DNA from: Rhodocollybia butyracea
Lineage: Eukaryota > Basidiomycota > Agaricomycetes > Agaricales > Omphalotaceae
NCBI GenBank assembly: GCA_015501585.1
Contig: JADNRY010000033.1
Coordinates: 310,001-374,000 of the forward strand
Reading direction: 5' to 3'
Length of the DNA stretch: 64,000 nucleotides
Of the stretch, positions 24,082 to 35,220 are shown in pieces. Every line of letters begins with the position of its first letter. Within the stretch, counting starts at the first letter, position 1. Under the pieces are notes generated by a model that had not been told where the DNA came from, did no database searches, and saw only the letters and a list, made by a program, of their open reading frames with translations. The position numbers and the translations under genes are program-made.

Positions 24082-25257
24082 ATCAATTTCGTTGAGGTTG
24101 GTTCAGACTAGCCGGACTTGAGCTTGCAGCAAGTCTACAGCATCTAGTAACTGGCTTTCTAGCTATCCGACTCGTTTTCCACTCAAGATTTTTCTTTATC
24201 TCCGAATTTTGGCGCCAATGCAAGATAATCCACAAATAATCCATCTATCTGCAACAAGATCTGCAAGTGTCGCGTGCCCATACCTTCGACTCAATAATTT
24301 GTGACATTGAAATAGTACAAACTTATATAGAGGGTTGTCTGGGTGTCTGCCTTCATGCTGAGCAACCTTCAGCTGAAAGTCTAGAACTATGAGATTGCCC
24401 TCAAGTACCTCAAACTACTTGCGCTTCTGTTTTGCAGGCTTACATTTGCCAGGTTTTACCTACAGTCTCATCGGGTTTTGTAAAACTTTTAGTAGAATAG
24501 AAATGAATTATCAACTTGTAAACTTGTTCCTTAGTAAGCAATGCCGAAAATTATCTCTCGATGAACAGCTGAACAGCTAAAGCGAATCGGTAGATCTCAG
24601 GTTACTTGCAATTGCACTCTACCACGAGGGACCGATCTCCAAGAAGCGGAAGGTTGTACAGAAATAAACGTTGAAATATCGTGAAGCGGTAAACATTTAG
24701 GGCGTTTCACGACGGGAGAAGCCTTTTTCGACTCTTTTTCACTGTCTCTTTTTTGGCTTCAAGGGCAATTTCAACAGCCGAGAATCGAGATTGCCGAAAC
24801 GGACAACAAGAGCATGAAAAAAGGCACAAAAACACTCAGACAAGGTGCTCAATAGCCTTTTCTGCACCTTTTCTGAGCCTTTTTCAAGCCCTTTTCCGCT
24901 TAGCAGCGTTGCCAGTGATCGGATCACATCGGAAATTGAAAAACCAAGACAAAAGAGACCTCAAAAAAGCATGAAGATGCTCTTAAGTTCGTCGTGAAAC
25001 ACCCTATTATTTATGCAAAGCACCGTAGAATATACTTCCGTCAGATTTGATGGGATCAATTTTACCCTTTGGCGCTTTCGTTCTTGCGATGAAAGAATCT
25101 AGGACTCGATGTTCGACTATGGCGCCAGTACTAGATAGGCATACCAGCCATGGATAAAATGCCGTCTTTCTACAACCTTTTCTCCCCCAACATCAAAGTC
25201 AGCTTTTTTTCAGCTTTTTATTCCTCATAGTTGTTATTTTTTGATTTTTTCCCCGAC
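24082..25257. other. No gene recognised
   Basis: No supportable gene. 24700-25000 contains an imperfect inverted arrangement: GGCGTTTCACGACG (about 24699) and CGTCGTGAAACACCC (about 24990), with AAAAAAGGC/GCCTTTTTT runs between, which may mark a small (about 310 bp) inverted-repeat element. Positions 25190-25257 are the leader of bHLH copy 3. Confidence 0.4.
24697..25005. mobile_element. Candidate short inverted-repeat element
   Basis: Left end GGGCGTTTCACGACG (about 24699-24713) is matched in reverse by CGTCGTGAAACACCC (about 24991-25005). The next bases GGGAGAAGCCTTTTTCGA and AAAAAAGCATGAAGATGCTC are only loosely complementary. No coding capacity. Size and ends fit a MITE but no target duplication was established. 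Confidence 0.45.
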
Positions 25258-26220
25258 ATGTCTTTTGGTTCCGATTTCGTGCCGTCGACGTCGACGTCGT
25301 TCCCCTCGGACAACTTGAAGGATAACCGGTACCTTGAGTGCCCGACGAATCCATCTCAGCCCAGTTACTCTTTGTTGTCAGGTGGTACGTCTCTCCATGC
25401 ATCCATCTAGTTTCTAACATCTCGAGCTCACCTACCTATGGCTTTCCCTCCAGCGCCTTACTCCAGTTCAGCAGACTACGACTATGCTGCAGCAATCCTG
25501 TCTTCCCATCTCAATACTCATCTCGAGGATCATATCATCCCTCATCCCACTTTGGCTTACAATGCTGATACACTTTCTGATCAACCGTATTCTGGCAGAC
25601 ACAACCTTGGTTTCAATCCATCGCTATCATCGCTGTCCGTACCCAACGCTACTGCTACTACGCCCTGCTCACATCGCTTTAATCCAATTACTTAGTTCTA
25701 CCATGCAAACCAGCGCGCCTACTGCTAAGAGCCTAAACACCACCAACGCTGACTCCGGCGAAGGCAAAGAAGAAGAATACGCACAGTCTGGGAGTTTGAA
25801 CTCGTGCGTCATTTTTATCATTCCTTTCTGTACACTAATCCTCGCTATTCATCAGTATTCTCGAACACGCTGTTCGTAAACAACAAGCGAAGTCTGGCCA
25901 GAAGCGCCGTGACAACTTGAGAGGTGGCTATGACAGTTTAAGGTCCGCGCTGCCACCAACCAACCGAAAGTTGAGCCAGGTGAAGCTGCTGAACAGTGGT
26001 ACGCACATCTTGGTCGTTCGTGGTGACATCCGCTGGTGACGCTCTTTTTCCTGCAGCTATGAAATATATCAGGCAACTCAAAGCAGATCTCGAGCAAGCT
26101 AACAAATCAAACGCCGTAGCTGCTGAACGTATTAGGCGACTCGAGATAGAACTAAGGCTTCGTGATGCCAATGGATCTCAAGCTTGGCGCGATGCTGGGA
26201 TCGTGCCGGATTCATTCTAG
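25258..26220 (+). pseudogene. bHLH-leucine-zipper-like copy 3, frameshifted
   Basis: The four-exon layout is retained (25258-25381, 25411-25803, 25856-25998, 26057-26220) but the exons sum to 824 nt and do not keep frame. Intron 1 has shrunk to 29 bp, probably too short to splice. Exon 2 needs a shift near 25437 and another near 25690, where TAG appears. Exon 3 gives KQQAKSGQKRRDNL, with Gly in place of the acidic DNA-contact residue, and helix 1 ending LRSALPP. Exon 4 gives helix 2 and a zipper, YIRQLKADLEQA and ERIRRLEIEL, ending AGIVPDSF. Exons 3 and 4 alone are still open. Confidence 0.75.
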
Positions 26221-26269
26221 CGCTTCAATGTTTTCACTTCTGAAAATTCAGAAAACAAGTGCTGTTGCC

Positions 26270-26800
26270 TTTCTTGCTGAAAATACAAAAACAGAGTTAG
26301 GGTATAGTGCCCGATTCGTCTACATTACGGTTATCTTCATAACACGACACGATGTGATTGAATCATGTTCCGATGTCCGTGCACATCTTTGTTCTTCCCT
26401 TCTTCAATGTCGCTTTCTCCCGAACTGTCTTTGCGATTTCTTTCTATTGACAACATCTACACAAGGCTGGAGTAGTTGCTTGAAGTGCCACTGGATAATG
26501 GCTGATATCCGCACGTGCTTGACCTCCTTTCTTCCAATAACTTGGCCCTATACAACCTCCATACACACGTTCGTACCACTTGTCGTGGATTGTGCTTTGT
26601 GGCATTTGACACACTGGCGTTCCTACGTTTCTCCCCGATATCCACTTCCCCCCAAGGCTCCGCAGCTGCTATTGTCAGTTTTCGGCGCAGGGATTGTTCT
26701 CAGCTTCTTGCTACAGAAACTACACAATTGCTCTCAAATACACGGGCGCCTATGTGGCGTCTATCCTTGGTAGGGCCTGGATGCGGACGCGATATGGACT
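26270..26800 (+). repeat. Conserved block downstream of bHLH copy 3
   Basis: Contains the shared landmarks 'CGTGCACATCTTTGTTCTTCCCTTCTTCAATGTCGC', 'ACACAAGGCTGGAGTAGTTGCTTGAAGTGCC', 'TACAACCTCCATACACACGTTCGTACC' and 'CCCAAGGCTCCGCAGCTGC', at the same spacing as in copies 4 and 5. Confidence 0.6.
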
Positions 26801-26929
26801 GGATAGTTCCCCTTTTTTCTAATTATAAATATATAACGTTTATTAGTCTAATCAACTCAAAAGTTCACAATAAATAGTGCACGATACTTATCCAAGTATG
26901 CATTTCCGTCGATGCCCATGCGGGTCCAC

Positions 26930-27310
26930 CGATCACCGTCTTGCTCTTCTCCTCCTCGCTCTCCACTCCCGCCCCTTGATCTTGCGTATGAACCAATTTA
27001 CACCTTGCCTGAAAGTAACTGGTCCAGCGTTTCCTTCATCATCTCCTCTATAACCCTCAACGTCGCTTTTGTCACCGTTTGAGGTAAAGTGTCCAAAGAT
27101 ACGACAAGTACCATGTTTGAAGCCGCAATACGTGCATGTATGATGTAGCTATCGAGTGGCGTGGAAAGGACAAATCCGGTAGTAGATTTCGGTTTTCAGT
27201 TCAGATTCGTTGAGGACGGGCCGATGCTGCAACGAAGAGATGGAGGAGAACATGCCTTCACAATTCAACACTGGCGACGGACGACCGTTATCCACTGAGA
27301 TGATATCGCT
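26930..27310 (-). pseudogene. Adenylate-forming enzyme relic (3' end)
   Basis: About 75% similar, by eye, to 59630-60000, the last exon and 3' flank of the complete adenylate-forming gene (shared 'ACACCTTGCCTGAAAGTAACTGGTCCA', 'GGTAAAGTGTCCAAAGATACGACAA'). Stops interrupt the frame and no upstream exons are present. Confidence 0.65.
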
Positions 27311-27329
27311 GGGTTTTCTGGGACTTTGG

Positions 27330-28917
27330 AATAGAAACTGGTGAGTTCTCTACTGTATCTCCAAGTCATTTCTGCTCCAACTCTGTAGAATATTTCAGAA
27401 ATTCCTCATACTAACTGCTCTGCCTTTTGCATCACATTCTTACTTACATCCTTCCCTGAACTATCTGTAAACGGCATCCCAGTCTCATCCCAAGAGCCAA
27501 ATGCACCTTCGTCAGCATGTGGAGATGTTCATCTCCATAAGAGACAAACAACCCTTGCTCAATTTTTCCAGATGTTCCGCCGCTGTTTCCTTCTTCGCCT
27601 GTTTCGCTTCAGCAATGCCGCGTTTCTCATCTCGGGCCTTCATTGATTCTGTTGGAGTAGCAAGGCTTGCTTGACGAGCACTTTCCTGTCTAAGATACGT
27701 TTGAAGATCAGTTTGGATATTCCATGTGAAAAATGATGTTTTTACCTTCCGAGGACCACTCCCAATGAGATCATTTCTTCGTCTCTTAGTTTGTCGTAAA
27801 GAGCAAGAATGTCCTTCAACGCGGTACCTTGTTGATTGCCAACTGCTGTATACCATTGCGGAACGCATAGTGTTCGTAAATATGGCATGGATCTTTCCTG
27901 GCGCTATAATTAGGCAGAATCGTAAGCGCAACGTTCGGCCAAGAAGATAAAAAAGAATTACATTGACACCGGCACTGTCCCCAATCTTGCTATTCCACCC
28001 TCTCCCAGCCCTAACATTCTTAGCATCTTGCCGACCCATCGTGTTGTGTTCTCGACAACATTAATGTTGACAGCCTTCCTATGTGAGTTGGGTGGGTGCT
28101 TGTTCGCGAGACGAGGTATCGAGAGCTTCAGGAGCGTTAAAAGAGTCGTAGAGGGCGATTCGGAAGGTGTGTTGAGAGGGGTGAAGTCCGTAAGGGTGAA
28201 ATGTTAGTATTTTCGGGGCAAAAAGAGAACTCCTCTCTGCAGCTTCATACCGGTAATATCCGTCGGTTACTGTGACACTCTTGATTGAGAAGAGCTTTCA
28301 CGCTGGCAAAAAAGTTCTGCATACCCGAGTCTCAAGACTTGCGTTATTCATATACAGATGATGACACGTACATCGAAAGTGTGGTCTCCAAATTTTGCAC
28401 TTGTCTTGTGGTGCTCAAGTCAATAGCGATGAAGTTTTTAGCAATTTGCTCATTTTCAAACCCTCGGTAAGTAGGTGTCCAAACATCAGGGAAATAATTC
28501 ACCTATAGTGTCGTTTGTAACCTCGATGGCATACTGTCATACCGAGCATGTCCAATATGCGAAGAATCATAAACAGTTGGACCAGAGTCGTATCATTTTA
28601 CAGAACGACCGGATTTGGGAACGAATTCTGTCTGCAAAAACCTAGGAGTATTCTTCGTGTATATCGCCTAGGTAAACGAGCCACAAATTTTGAGTATCGG
28701 TTCTGGTTGGGTAGGTACTGCAGGCGGAGTCCATGCTGGTTGTTCTACGGAATACATTTGACGAATAATCTGAGGCCAGGACAAAATCAAAGCCGTGGAA
28801 GGAAGGAAGAAGAAATACACGTCGATTTAGTTGATGTTGGCCCGGACCGGCCGGACTTGACCAGCTGGCAACGGCCAGGACTAAGAAGAGGTGGACACTG
28901 GAGACGATAGAGGCCAT
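27330..28917 (-). pseudogene. Cysteinyl-tRNA synthetase relic 4 (most complete)
   Basis: This is the longest CysRS remnant. Reading minus from 28917: DTQNLWLVYL (N-terminal region), SKSGRS-like and YDSS fragments near 28600-28550, then the anticodon-binding region near 28430-28380, RKAVNINVVENTTRWVGKML (about 28075-28015), MPYLRTL, GTALKDILALYDKLRDEEMI and SLGVVL (about 27835-27755), then ARDEKRGIAEAKQAKKETAA (about 27640-27580), EHLEKLSKG, and in another frame FGSWDETGMPFTDSSGKDVS (about 27515-27455). The C-terminal Lys/Ala/Glu-rich helix and the WDE(T)G...GKxxSK tail are characteristic of eukaryotic CysRS. At least five frame changes or stops make it non-functional. An apparent secretory signal in the 28642-28917 frame is most likely an accident of the wrong frame. 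Confidence 0.8.
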
Positions 28918-29099
28918 CTCAACAATGTGGACTGACCGGTTGGTGAGCTTCCCCTCTCCTCTTGGCGGAGAACTTTGTATGGCCCGTCAAGCAACTGGGA
29001 GGAGTACTCATGATATGCATGATACCTGGCAACTGAGTACCCGCTGACGTTCAAGCCATTGTGTACTCTTTTCCCCTAATGTTCCAGCAGATTTCATTA

Positions 29100-29260
29100 C
29101 TCTCAACAAGCCTTCTGCATCGCCCCTCTGCGACTCTTGTGCAACTCTTTCAATGCTCCTGAAGCACTTAGCATCTTGCGCGACCTCGTCTCACGAACAA
29201 ACACCTACATCAACTCACGTGGGAAGGCTGTTAATATTGGTGTCGTTGCGGGGCACCGGA
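29100..29260 (+). pseudogene. Cysteinyl-tRNA synthetase relic 5 (inverted fragment)
   Basis: The + strand here reads LLCNSFNAPEALSILRDLVS and RTNTYINSRGKAVNIGVVA without a stop (about 29129-29250). This is the CysRS helical-bundle segment in the best-preserved form in the window, but inverted relative to all other copies and only about 160 bp long. It points to a local inversion. Confidence 0.7.
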
Positions 29261-30723
29261 CAGCAATCAGCAATGGATTTCCAGGATGAGTACTAGTATA
29301 CTTGCTTGGGTAGAGCGTCTCCTCGCTACGTCACCCAGTGATCGCAGAACCGCTTGCCACGCCGTCTCATTGACATCAGCGTCTCCTTGTCCCATTTTAG
29401 GGCCTAGGCGGTTGAATATGAGTGGCAAGCGCTCAATATGATTACAGCTACCCTGATACCGGATCTATATTCTTTAATCAAGGGCGGTCATGTCCGAGCG
29501 CATTTAAACATGTTTAATTCTTGGTTTAATTACTGTTGTTTAAACGGTCACTACCACTACACCATAACTAAACAACTATAGCTAAGGAAACTTCAAGTTT
29601 GAGTGCCAGCATTTAAACAAAACATCTAAATTAGAACATAAACCAATATTTAAACAAACTGGTTCACTGTAATTTAAACCAGACACTTTAAACAAAGACT
29701 GCGTCAAGAATCCTCACCGTTTAAACTTATGTACACTAAGCTAAACCACAACTTGGCGTAGCTCATTATTCAAACACACGCACGCCTCGGACTCGCCGAA
29801 ATTAAAATAACCTGATTAGACGGAACTTGCCTGGAACTCTCTGAGTCGTTGTCCAACTCCAAATCCTTCAGCCTCCAGATGTACGGTTAGATCTCAGTAA
29901 AGGCTGCAAGTTTCAGGGATGATCAGGATTCAGGAGCTCAAAAAACTTACCAATCAAACACAAAACGCTCGTGCAGAGATGTACTCTATCTGTGGAAGTC
30001 GTCGAAAATTTTGAAATGAGGTGGCTAGCTTGCCAGCAACTGGCAGTGGCAAAGGGGTGGCACTGAAGGTGAAGGTGATGGAAGTTGACAAGAGAAAAGT
30101 AAATAAGCGAAGGTGATAGATCTTTCCGTTACCGGCTGACCACTACACAATAAAGATCAAACAATGGATTTTTTCCTTCTTGTGGCCCAAACCGTTCAAA
30201 AATTCAAATGCCCAAGTATTGTTCAATTCTATTGTTCAGTGCACGACGCACGTGGCTAGCCCACTGCCGTTGGCGAAGTTGGTTCTATTTTGTTTGCCTT
30301 TCTCTTGTCGACCACCACCTTCGGCACCACTCACCTAGCTACCTTATCTCAATGCACGACGTGAGTAGCAGTTGTGACATAAACTCGCTCCATGATCATT
30401 ATCTGACAAGATAGTGTCAAGAGCAGCCTGCAGGTCAAGAGAGGCCAGGCGTTCAGAGGCGGAAGCAATTGGCAAGGTTTTAGGTAAGTATATGTGATTC
30501 GTGAATAGTGTTGGGATGCCTTATTCAGGTGCCTTCAACTGAATTTGGCCGAGTCCATGTTTGAACAAAGCGCTGTAATTAGAAGTTCAAAACCTTTGTT
30601 TAATTCTAGTTTAAATCACAGTGGTGCAATTTTTTCGGTTTTTGTTTAGATACATTGTTTGGATATTCTGTTTAAAGTACTTGTTTAAATCTATTACTTA
30701 AATTAAATACAGCCAAAGATGAT

Positions 30724-31060
30724 TTACAGCTGTTTTAAAAACCCTAGGCCGCCCCGTAAAAAAGTTGAGTTTGATGCCGGACATGTGATGAGGCCGGCAT
30801 ACCAATGATGTCACAATCCGACGCTCGATTGTCTGTGACTGTTGACCCAACTAATCTGATCATGGATATGGTTTACTGCTATACGTATCTGAATCTATCC
30901 TACGCGAGCACCTACTGGCAACTCTTTCCTTGAGCATGTCAAACGCGACGATCGACCCGACCCGACAACACGACAACGCGTGTGTGCCGAGGTCATCACA
31001 TGTCCGGCATCAAACTTAACTTTTTCATAAGGCGGCCTACGGTTTTTAAAACAGCTGTAA
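30724..31060. mobile_element. Nested 337 bp MITE with about 75 bp inverted ends
   Basis: Left arm TTACAGCTGTTTTAAAAACC ... GATGCCGGACATGTGATGA (30724-30795) is repeated in reverse complement at 30984-31060 with only a few mismatches. The interior of about 190 bp has no gene. It lies wholly inside the larger element at 29451-31694. Confidence 0.75.
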
Positions 31061-31206
31061 ACAAGTTTAAAATCACTTGGACATGACGCAAATGCAGTCC
31101 CCACAAAATATGGCAAATGCAGTCCCCACAAACTTTACATAAGCATTGCATAACGCTCTCACAGCAATTAGCCGATATATTTGGGCTACATCTTCAATGA
31201 AACGTA

Positions 31207-31285
31207 CTGCTTTAGTGTAGTGGTTATCGCGTCACACTTGTTGTAATAAGCTTGAGGCTTGCTGTTCAATTTTCGCTTTTGGCAA
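31207..31285 (+). ncRNA. Degenerate tRNA-like segment (possible SINE head)
   Basis: TAGTGTAGTGGTTATCGCGT (31213-31232) is an excellent match to the D-arm/A box of eukaryotic tRNAs. About 35 bases on, TGTTCAATTTTC is a weak B box, and a T8 run near 31287 could terminate RNA polymerase III. The anticodon stem and acceptor stem do not pair well, so this is not a working tRNA; a tRNA-derived SINE or pseudogene is more likely. Confidence 0.4.
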
Positions 31286-31327
31286 TTTTTTTTCTCCGTT
31301 ATACAACTTTGCTAGCTAGCCGCTAGC

Positions 31328-31540
31328 GTTAGGTTAGGTTAGGTCGGGTTAGGCGTTAGGGTTTTTACGCCCGCGCGCAGCGCGGGTTGTTTAGGGTTCG
31401 GGGTTGGGTCAGTCAGGGTTCGGGGCTGGGTCAGTTAGGGTTCGGGGTTGGTTGGTTAGGGTTCGGGGCTAGGTTTAGGGTTAGGCGGGGGTCCGGGGGC
31501 AGCGCCCCCGCTTTAGCGTTAGGGTTGAGAATATATACCA
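31328..31540. repeat. G-rich tract with TTAGG/TTAGGG-like units
   Basis: Starts GTTAGGTTAGGTTAGGTCGG and continues with many GGTTAGGGTTCGGGG-type units, interrupted by GC-rich palindromes (CCCGCGCGCAGCGCGGG; GGGGGCAGCGCCCCC). Several runs of G suggest quadruplex potential. It is irregular, internal, and inside a transposable element, so it is not a telomere. Confidence 0.6.
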
Positions 31541-31703
31541 GGCCGGAGGCCTCTCAGTTTAGATTAACAGCCTGAGCGTGCAATTAAGCGCCAGGATCAT
31601 AGCCACGGATTGTTATGTAACGCTTATGTAAAGTTTGTGGGGACTGCATTCGCGGACATGACCGCCCATAATTAAAAAATATAGATCCGGATTCTTACAG
31701 CTA

Positions 31704-31985
31704 GGCACGAAAATCAGGCACATCCGGCTAAGCTCTTTGCCGCTCCTGTTGACTACCCAACCTATGGCACGAAGCGCTCATGCAATGACTATGTGCAGGC
31801 TACGACACCTACGAACAACCTACCGAAGCTCTGATGCAATGAGAACTCAATGATAACCTATAGAACTGCGGAGCGCTCTCTTCTTTAAAAATTTGAGGAT
31901 TGATTCGCCGTACGCTGACCCAAAATGCTGTAGCTCCGATAAGTATAAGAGTCTGCTTCTGTTTTTTCTGCTTTTCACCTTCGAC
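31704..31985. promoter_or_regulatory. Upstream region of bHLH copy 4
   Basis: The last 60 bases are the T/C-rich leader shared by bHLH copies, ending TTTTCACCTTCGACATG. No specific site recognised. Confidence 0.4.
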
Positions 31986-32884
31986 ATGTCTTTTGGCTTC
32001 GATTCCATCCTCTCGCACTCTTCCTTTGTGCCGCTGCCCTTGGACAACTTGATGGATTACCCTCAGTCATCTCAACCCGACTACTTCGCGTTAGGTCGTA
32101 CGTCTCTCAGCTTGCTTGCATCTTACATCGCACTCATATTCCTTCATCCAGAATCTAGCTCATCAATGACCGTGCCTCACTCCAGTTTGGCAGACTACGA
32201 CTATACACCCCTACCTTATAATCCTCGTCTTGAGAATGCTATTATCTCTCATCCCACCTTGGCTACTAATATGCGTTCTGACGGACCCCATGCTGGTAGA
32301 CACAACGTCGGTTTCAATCTGTTACCGTCATCACCGTCCGTACCCAACTCTACTACTGGGCATCGCTCTACTGCTACACGAGCCAGTTCACCTACTGCTA
32401 AAAGCCCAGACAGCAAGGCCGTGGTTAGCAACGCTGACTCAGATGAAGGCGAGGATAGACAGTCTGTTGAAAGTGCGGACCCGTAAGTCATTTTCATATT
32501 TTTTCTTTCTGTACACTAATTCTCTTAATCAGTATTCTCCAAGAGGCTGTTCGTAGGAGACGGGTTGCGTCTGATCAGAAACGTCGTGACGACTTGAGAG
32601 ATGGGTTCACGTATTTAAAGTCTACGTTGCCGCCAGTCAACCCAAAGTTTGAGAGCAAGGCGAAAGTGCTACACCGAGGTAAGCACATCTTGGTGCTCGT
32701 TGCGACATCAGCTGATGATACTCTTTTCTCCCCAGCTGCTAGGCATATTGGGCGACTCGAAGCCAAACTCGAGACAGCTAAGAACGAGATCAGGCGACTC
32801 GAGACGGCTAACGACGAATTAAACGCCTACAGGCTTCGTGATGCCAATGAAGCTCGTGCCTGGGACAACCTCAGCAGCTATTGA
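31986..32884 (+). CDS. bHLH-leucine-zipper-like protein, copy 4
   Basis: Exons 31986-32094, 32152-32482, 32533-32678 and 32736-32884 sum to 735 nt, a 244-residue protein, the shortest intact copy. It starts MSFGFDSILSHSSFVP. The Ser/Thr/Pro-rich exon 2 ends in an acidic stretch (NADSDEGED). Exon 3 gives RRRRVASDQKRRDDL and helix 1 ending LKSTLPP. Exon 4 gives helix 2 and a zipper of one full module plus a shortened one (HIGRLEAKLETA, EIRRLETA, NDELNAY), ending AWDNLSSY like copy 1. All introns are GT-AG. Copies 1 and 4 are close relatives, distinct from copies 5-7. Confidence 0.85.
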
Positions 32885-32959
32885 TGCTGGGACTGTGCCG
32901 GGTTCTTTCTAGATGCCACTCGAGAAAATTCAGAAAACAAGTGTTGTGGCATTTCTCGC

Positions 32960-33860
32960 AACATACCAAAAACATATTAAAAAGTTCTAAATGCCGCCCC
33001 AGTTCTGGGAAAGTAATACTGCAACATGATGCTTTCGACACTACTATCCTACGCTTTCGACACTGCTATACTCTTTGTTACAACAATCATCTGCGATACG
33101 ACTCTCTTCTATGGCACGACTCCATGATATTCCACACCCTATCCCTTGCTGAACAGAAGCTTACCCACCTCTGTACCAATCCTTGGGTCATTATTTACGA
33201 TGTCTGCGTACATCTTTGTTCTTCACTTCTTCAATACCGTCGCTTTCTTCCGAACTATCCTGGTGATTTCTTTCGGTCGACGCCACATACCCAAGGCTGG
33301 ACTAGTCACTTGAAGTGCCTCACCACTGGATGATGGCTACCGTTGATGGCAGCGCGTACTTGGCCTACTTCTTTCTTCCGAACTTTCATCCTGGTCTTAT
33401 ACAACCTCCATATGTATGCTCGCCCCATTCCCGGGTTGTGCTCCGCGAATGTTTGACATGCTGGCGTCGTTACATTTTTTTCGATATCTTCTCTTTCGTC
33501 TTCTCTCCAAGGTTCTGCAGCTGGGATTGACAATTTTCGGGGTAGGGATTGTTCTCAACCTCTTGCTACGCGAAATCATACGATCACTTACTACTTGCTC
33601 TCGCTTTACATCTTATCCTTGTCATTATAACCGACGGGGCGCTTGCATGGCATCTATCTTTGGATACGCTGGCGGGTTCTGATTTTTGTATCACTAGTAT
33701 GGGTGAAGATACCTGCCTGGGTATATGCTGTATCGTACCGTACCGTACGTTCTGCTCAATTTAAACTATATGGGTGTAATCGTATAGCCTCGACTAAAAG
33801 GATCTCATTCGAAGCCTAAAGTGCAAAATTGCAATGAGTAGCGTATGATAATCACGAAGA
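32960..33860 (+). repeat. Conserved block downstream of bHLH copy 4
   Basis: Same landmarks as after copies 1 and 3, including 'GATGGCAGCGCGTACTTGGCCTACTTC', 'TATACAACCTCCATATGTATGCTCG', 'CTCCAAGGTTCTGCAGCTG' and 'GATCTCATTCGAAGCC'. It is followed at about 33880-34015 by sequence like the 3' flank of the adenylate-forming gene, without any coding exon. Confidence 0.6.
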
Positions 33861-34304
33861 TATGCAGCATTGCATCACAGAACTTTCAATAGGTATTGAC
33901 TATGATGATTATTCATGCCCAGAGTCCTTGTTTCCGATCACTGTTTTGCTATTCCTGCCCTCCTCGCTCTCAGATCTCAACCCCCACCTCTTTGAGAGTT
34001 AAACCATCAACTAGAACGATCTACACACAGGATTCATGATATCTATGGTGTAAATATCACGACTAAAACTATCCATGCGCAATATTTATGGTGTAGATGC
34101 CTAAACTTTGTCAATCCTCAATCACTGAAACCCACTGAGGCATGGTGGCTGAACAAGAGTAAAGTTTGAACAATCGGACGGCACTGATTGAGGGTGAATT
34201 GAGAATCACCAATGTGAACAAATTTTTGCTAGTCCAAACCCAGCATCAGACTAGTGGTCCAGTTTTCTTTCTTCCGTTCCATGCGTTCATAAGTTTATCT
34301 AGAT

Positions 34305-35220
34305 CTAGTAACCCCCTACGCTTCGATTTTCCATGATATTCTGTGGGCAAGTAATTCTTCTTTTTCGCAGTAACACAACATCGAGCTTCAACTTGTTGTG
34401 GCGTTTGGAGATCAGGACGGCGAAATGCTGGCATATATGCGTCAGAATACGCGGAATGAGACTCCAAGGAGAGGTTGAGTAAGGTTGAGTACCTTGATTT
34501 CATGTTTCAATGTATGTACTTCCTTGTATGCAGAGAGAATGGCGCATATACGGGCGATATATACCTTGAGATAACTCGTCAAGGATGGGGGAGGGGGCTG
34601 CAAGCGCAGATCATGAGCGACGTCTTTGATTCTAAGAGAAGTACCCTCAGTTAGGCGTCATCAGATACAAAAATGATATAAGTATATCAACCGGCATAAA
34701 CGTTCCTCGTAGTCCATGCATCTACAGACGAGACCAGGTTATAAGCAAAGCTTGGAAGAGGTTATTTGAAGGCACTCACTGATGAGAACGTTCCAGGTCT
34801 CCAATGTCAAGGTATAGACTCGGACTGCCGAGTCTTTCAGCAAAGATAAACATTTTTTAAAAGCTGAGTGAAAAAAATTACATATACTCACTGATCACTG
34901 CGCAGCGGATGCTCGTTACAATCCAAGAGTCCGAGATCACGTTGACCACCAGCACTACTATCAAAGTTGGAGGGAATAATCCCTAAACCGATATGGCCTT
35001 GCAGTAGTTTATCAACAGCTTTGATTGCCTGCTCGAGTCCATGCACAGTCAGACAAGGGAACACAGTATACCGAAGTATAGTCATAGACACGACAACAGA
35101 TCCAAGGATCCAAAGAATCGGGGTCGGCGGGCTCGTCAATAGTGTCATAAGTAGATTCTGGGTGATCTGCGGGGAGGCAGCCGGTATTTGATGACTGGGA
35201 GAGGAGGACATCCGAGTCAA
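34305..35220 (-). CDS. Small membrane-anchored coiled protein, paralogue A
   Basis: Six exons on minus, starting MTRMSSSPSHQIPA at 35220. One membrane helix lies at about residues 35-56 (LWILGSVVVSMTILRYTVFP), followed by HGLEQAIKAVDKLLQG, a region ending HPLRSDQ, then short exons LYLDIGDLERSHQ, CMDYEERLCR, IKDVAHDLRLQPPPPSLTSY, VHTLKHEIK and a basic C-terminus (ISKRHNKLKLDVVLLRKRR). GT-AG borders keep frame throughout. I know no function; the short helical exons with a basic tail resemble other Agaricomycete single-pass proteins of unknown role. Paralogues lie at 43005-43907 and 48341-49237. Each is divergent to a bHLH copy (here copy 5, 1.1 kb away). Confidence 0.7.

Larger units (their letters stand above)
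31085..31650. repeat. Short repeated phrase AATGCAGTCCCCACAAA
   Basis: AAATGCAGTCCCCACAAA occurs twice in tandem at 31089-31133 and once inverted near 31632-31650 (TTTGTGGGGACTGCATTCG). The outer copies, together with the CTTTACATAAGC/CGCTTATGTAAAG pair (about 31132 and 31620), form inner inverted ends enclosing 31140-31620, which suggests a third nested unit containing the tRNA-like segment and the G-rich tract. Confidence 0.6.
29442..31703. mobile_element. 2.2 kb element with terminal inverted repeats and 9 bp target duplication
   Basis: The ends are inverted repeats of about 40 bp: left CCGGATCTATATTCTTTAAT then GGGCGGTCATGTCCG (about 29459-29497), right its complement at about 31649-31690. 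TTACAGCTA flanks both sides directly (29442-29450 and 31695-31703), so the element is about 29451-31694. A 9 bp duplication fits Mutator-like elements, though four extra bases sit at the left junction. There is no transposase frame, so it is non-autonomous. The left third is rich in TTTAAAC motifs (29500-29770, 30598-30700), perhaps transposase-binding repeats. It carries a nested MITE, a tRNA-like segment and a G-rich tract. Confidence 0.7.

Noticed and set aside
28642..28917. Secreted small protein (MASIVSSVHLFLVLAVASWS...)
   Set aside because: The apparent signal peptide lies at a CysRS relic, and the same region in relics 3 and 7 aligns with the CysRS N-terminus, so it is chance.
31207..31285. 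Functional tRNA gene
   Set aside because: The A box is good but anticodon and acceptor stems do not pair and the B box is weak.
31328..31540. Telomere or chromosome end
   Set aside because: Units are irregular, interrupted by GC palindromes, and lie inside a transposable element with gene-bearing sequence on both sides.
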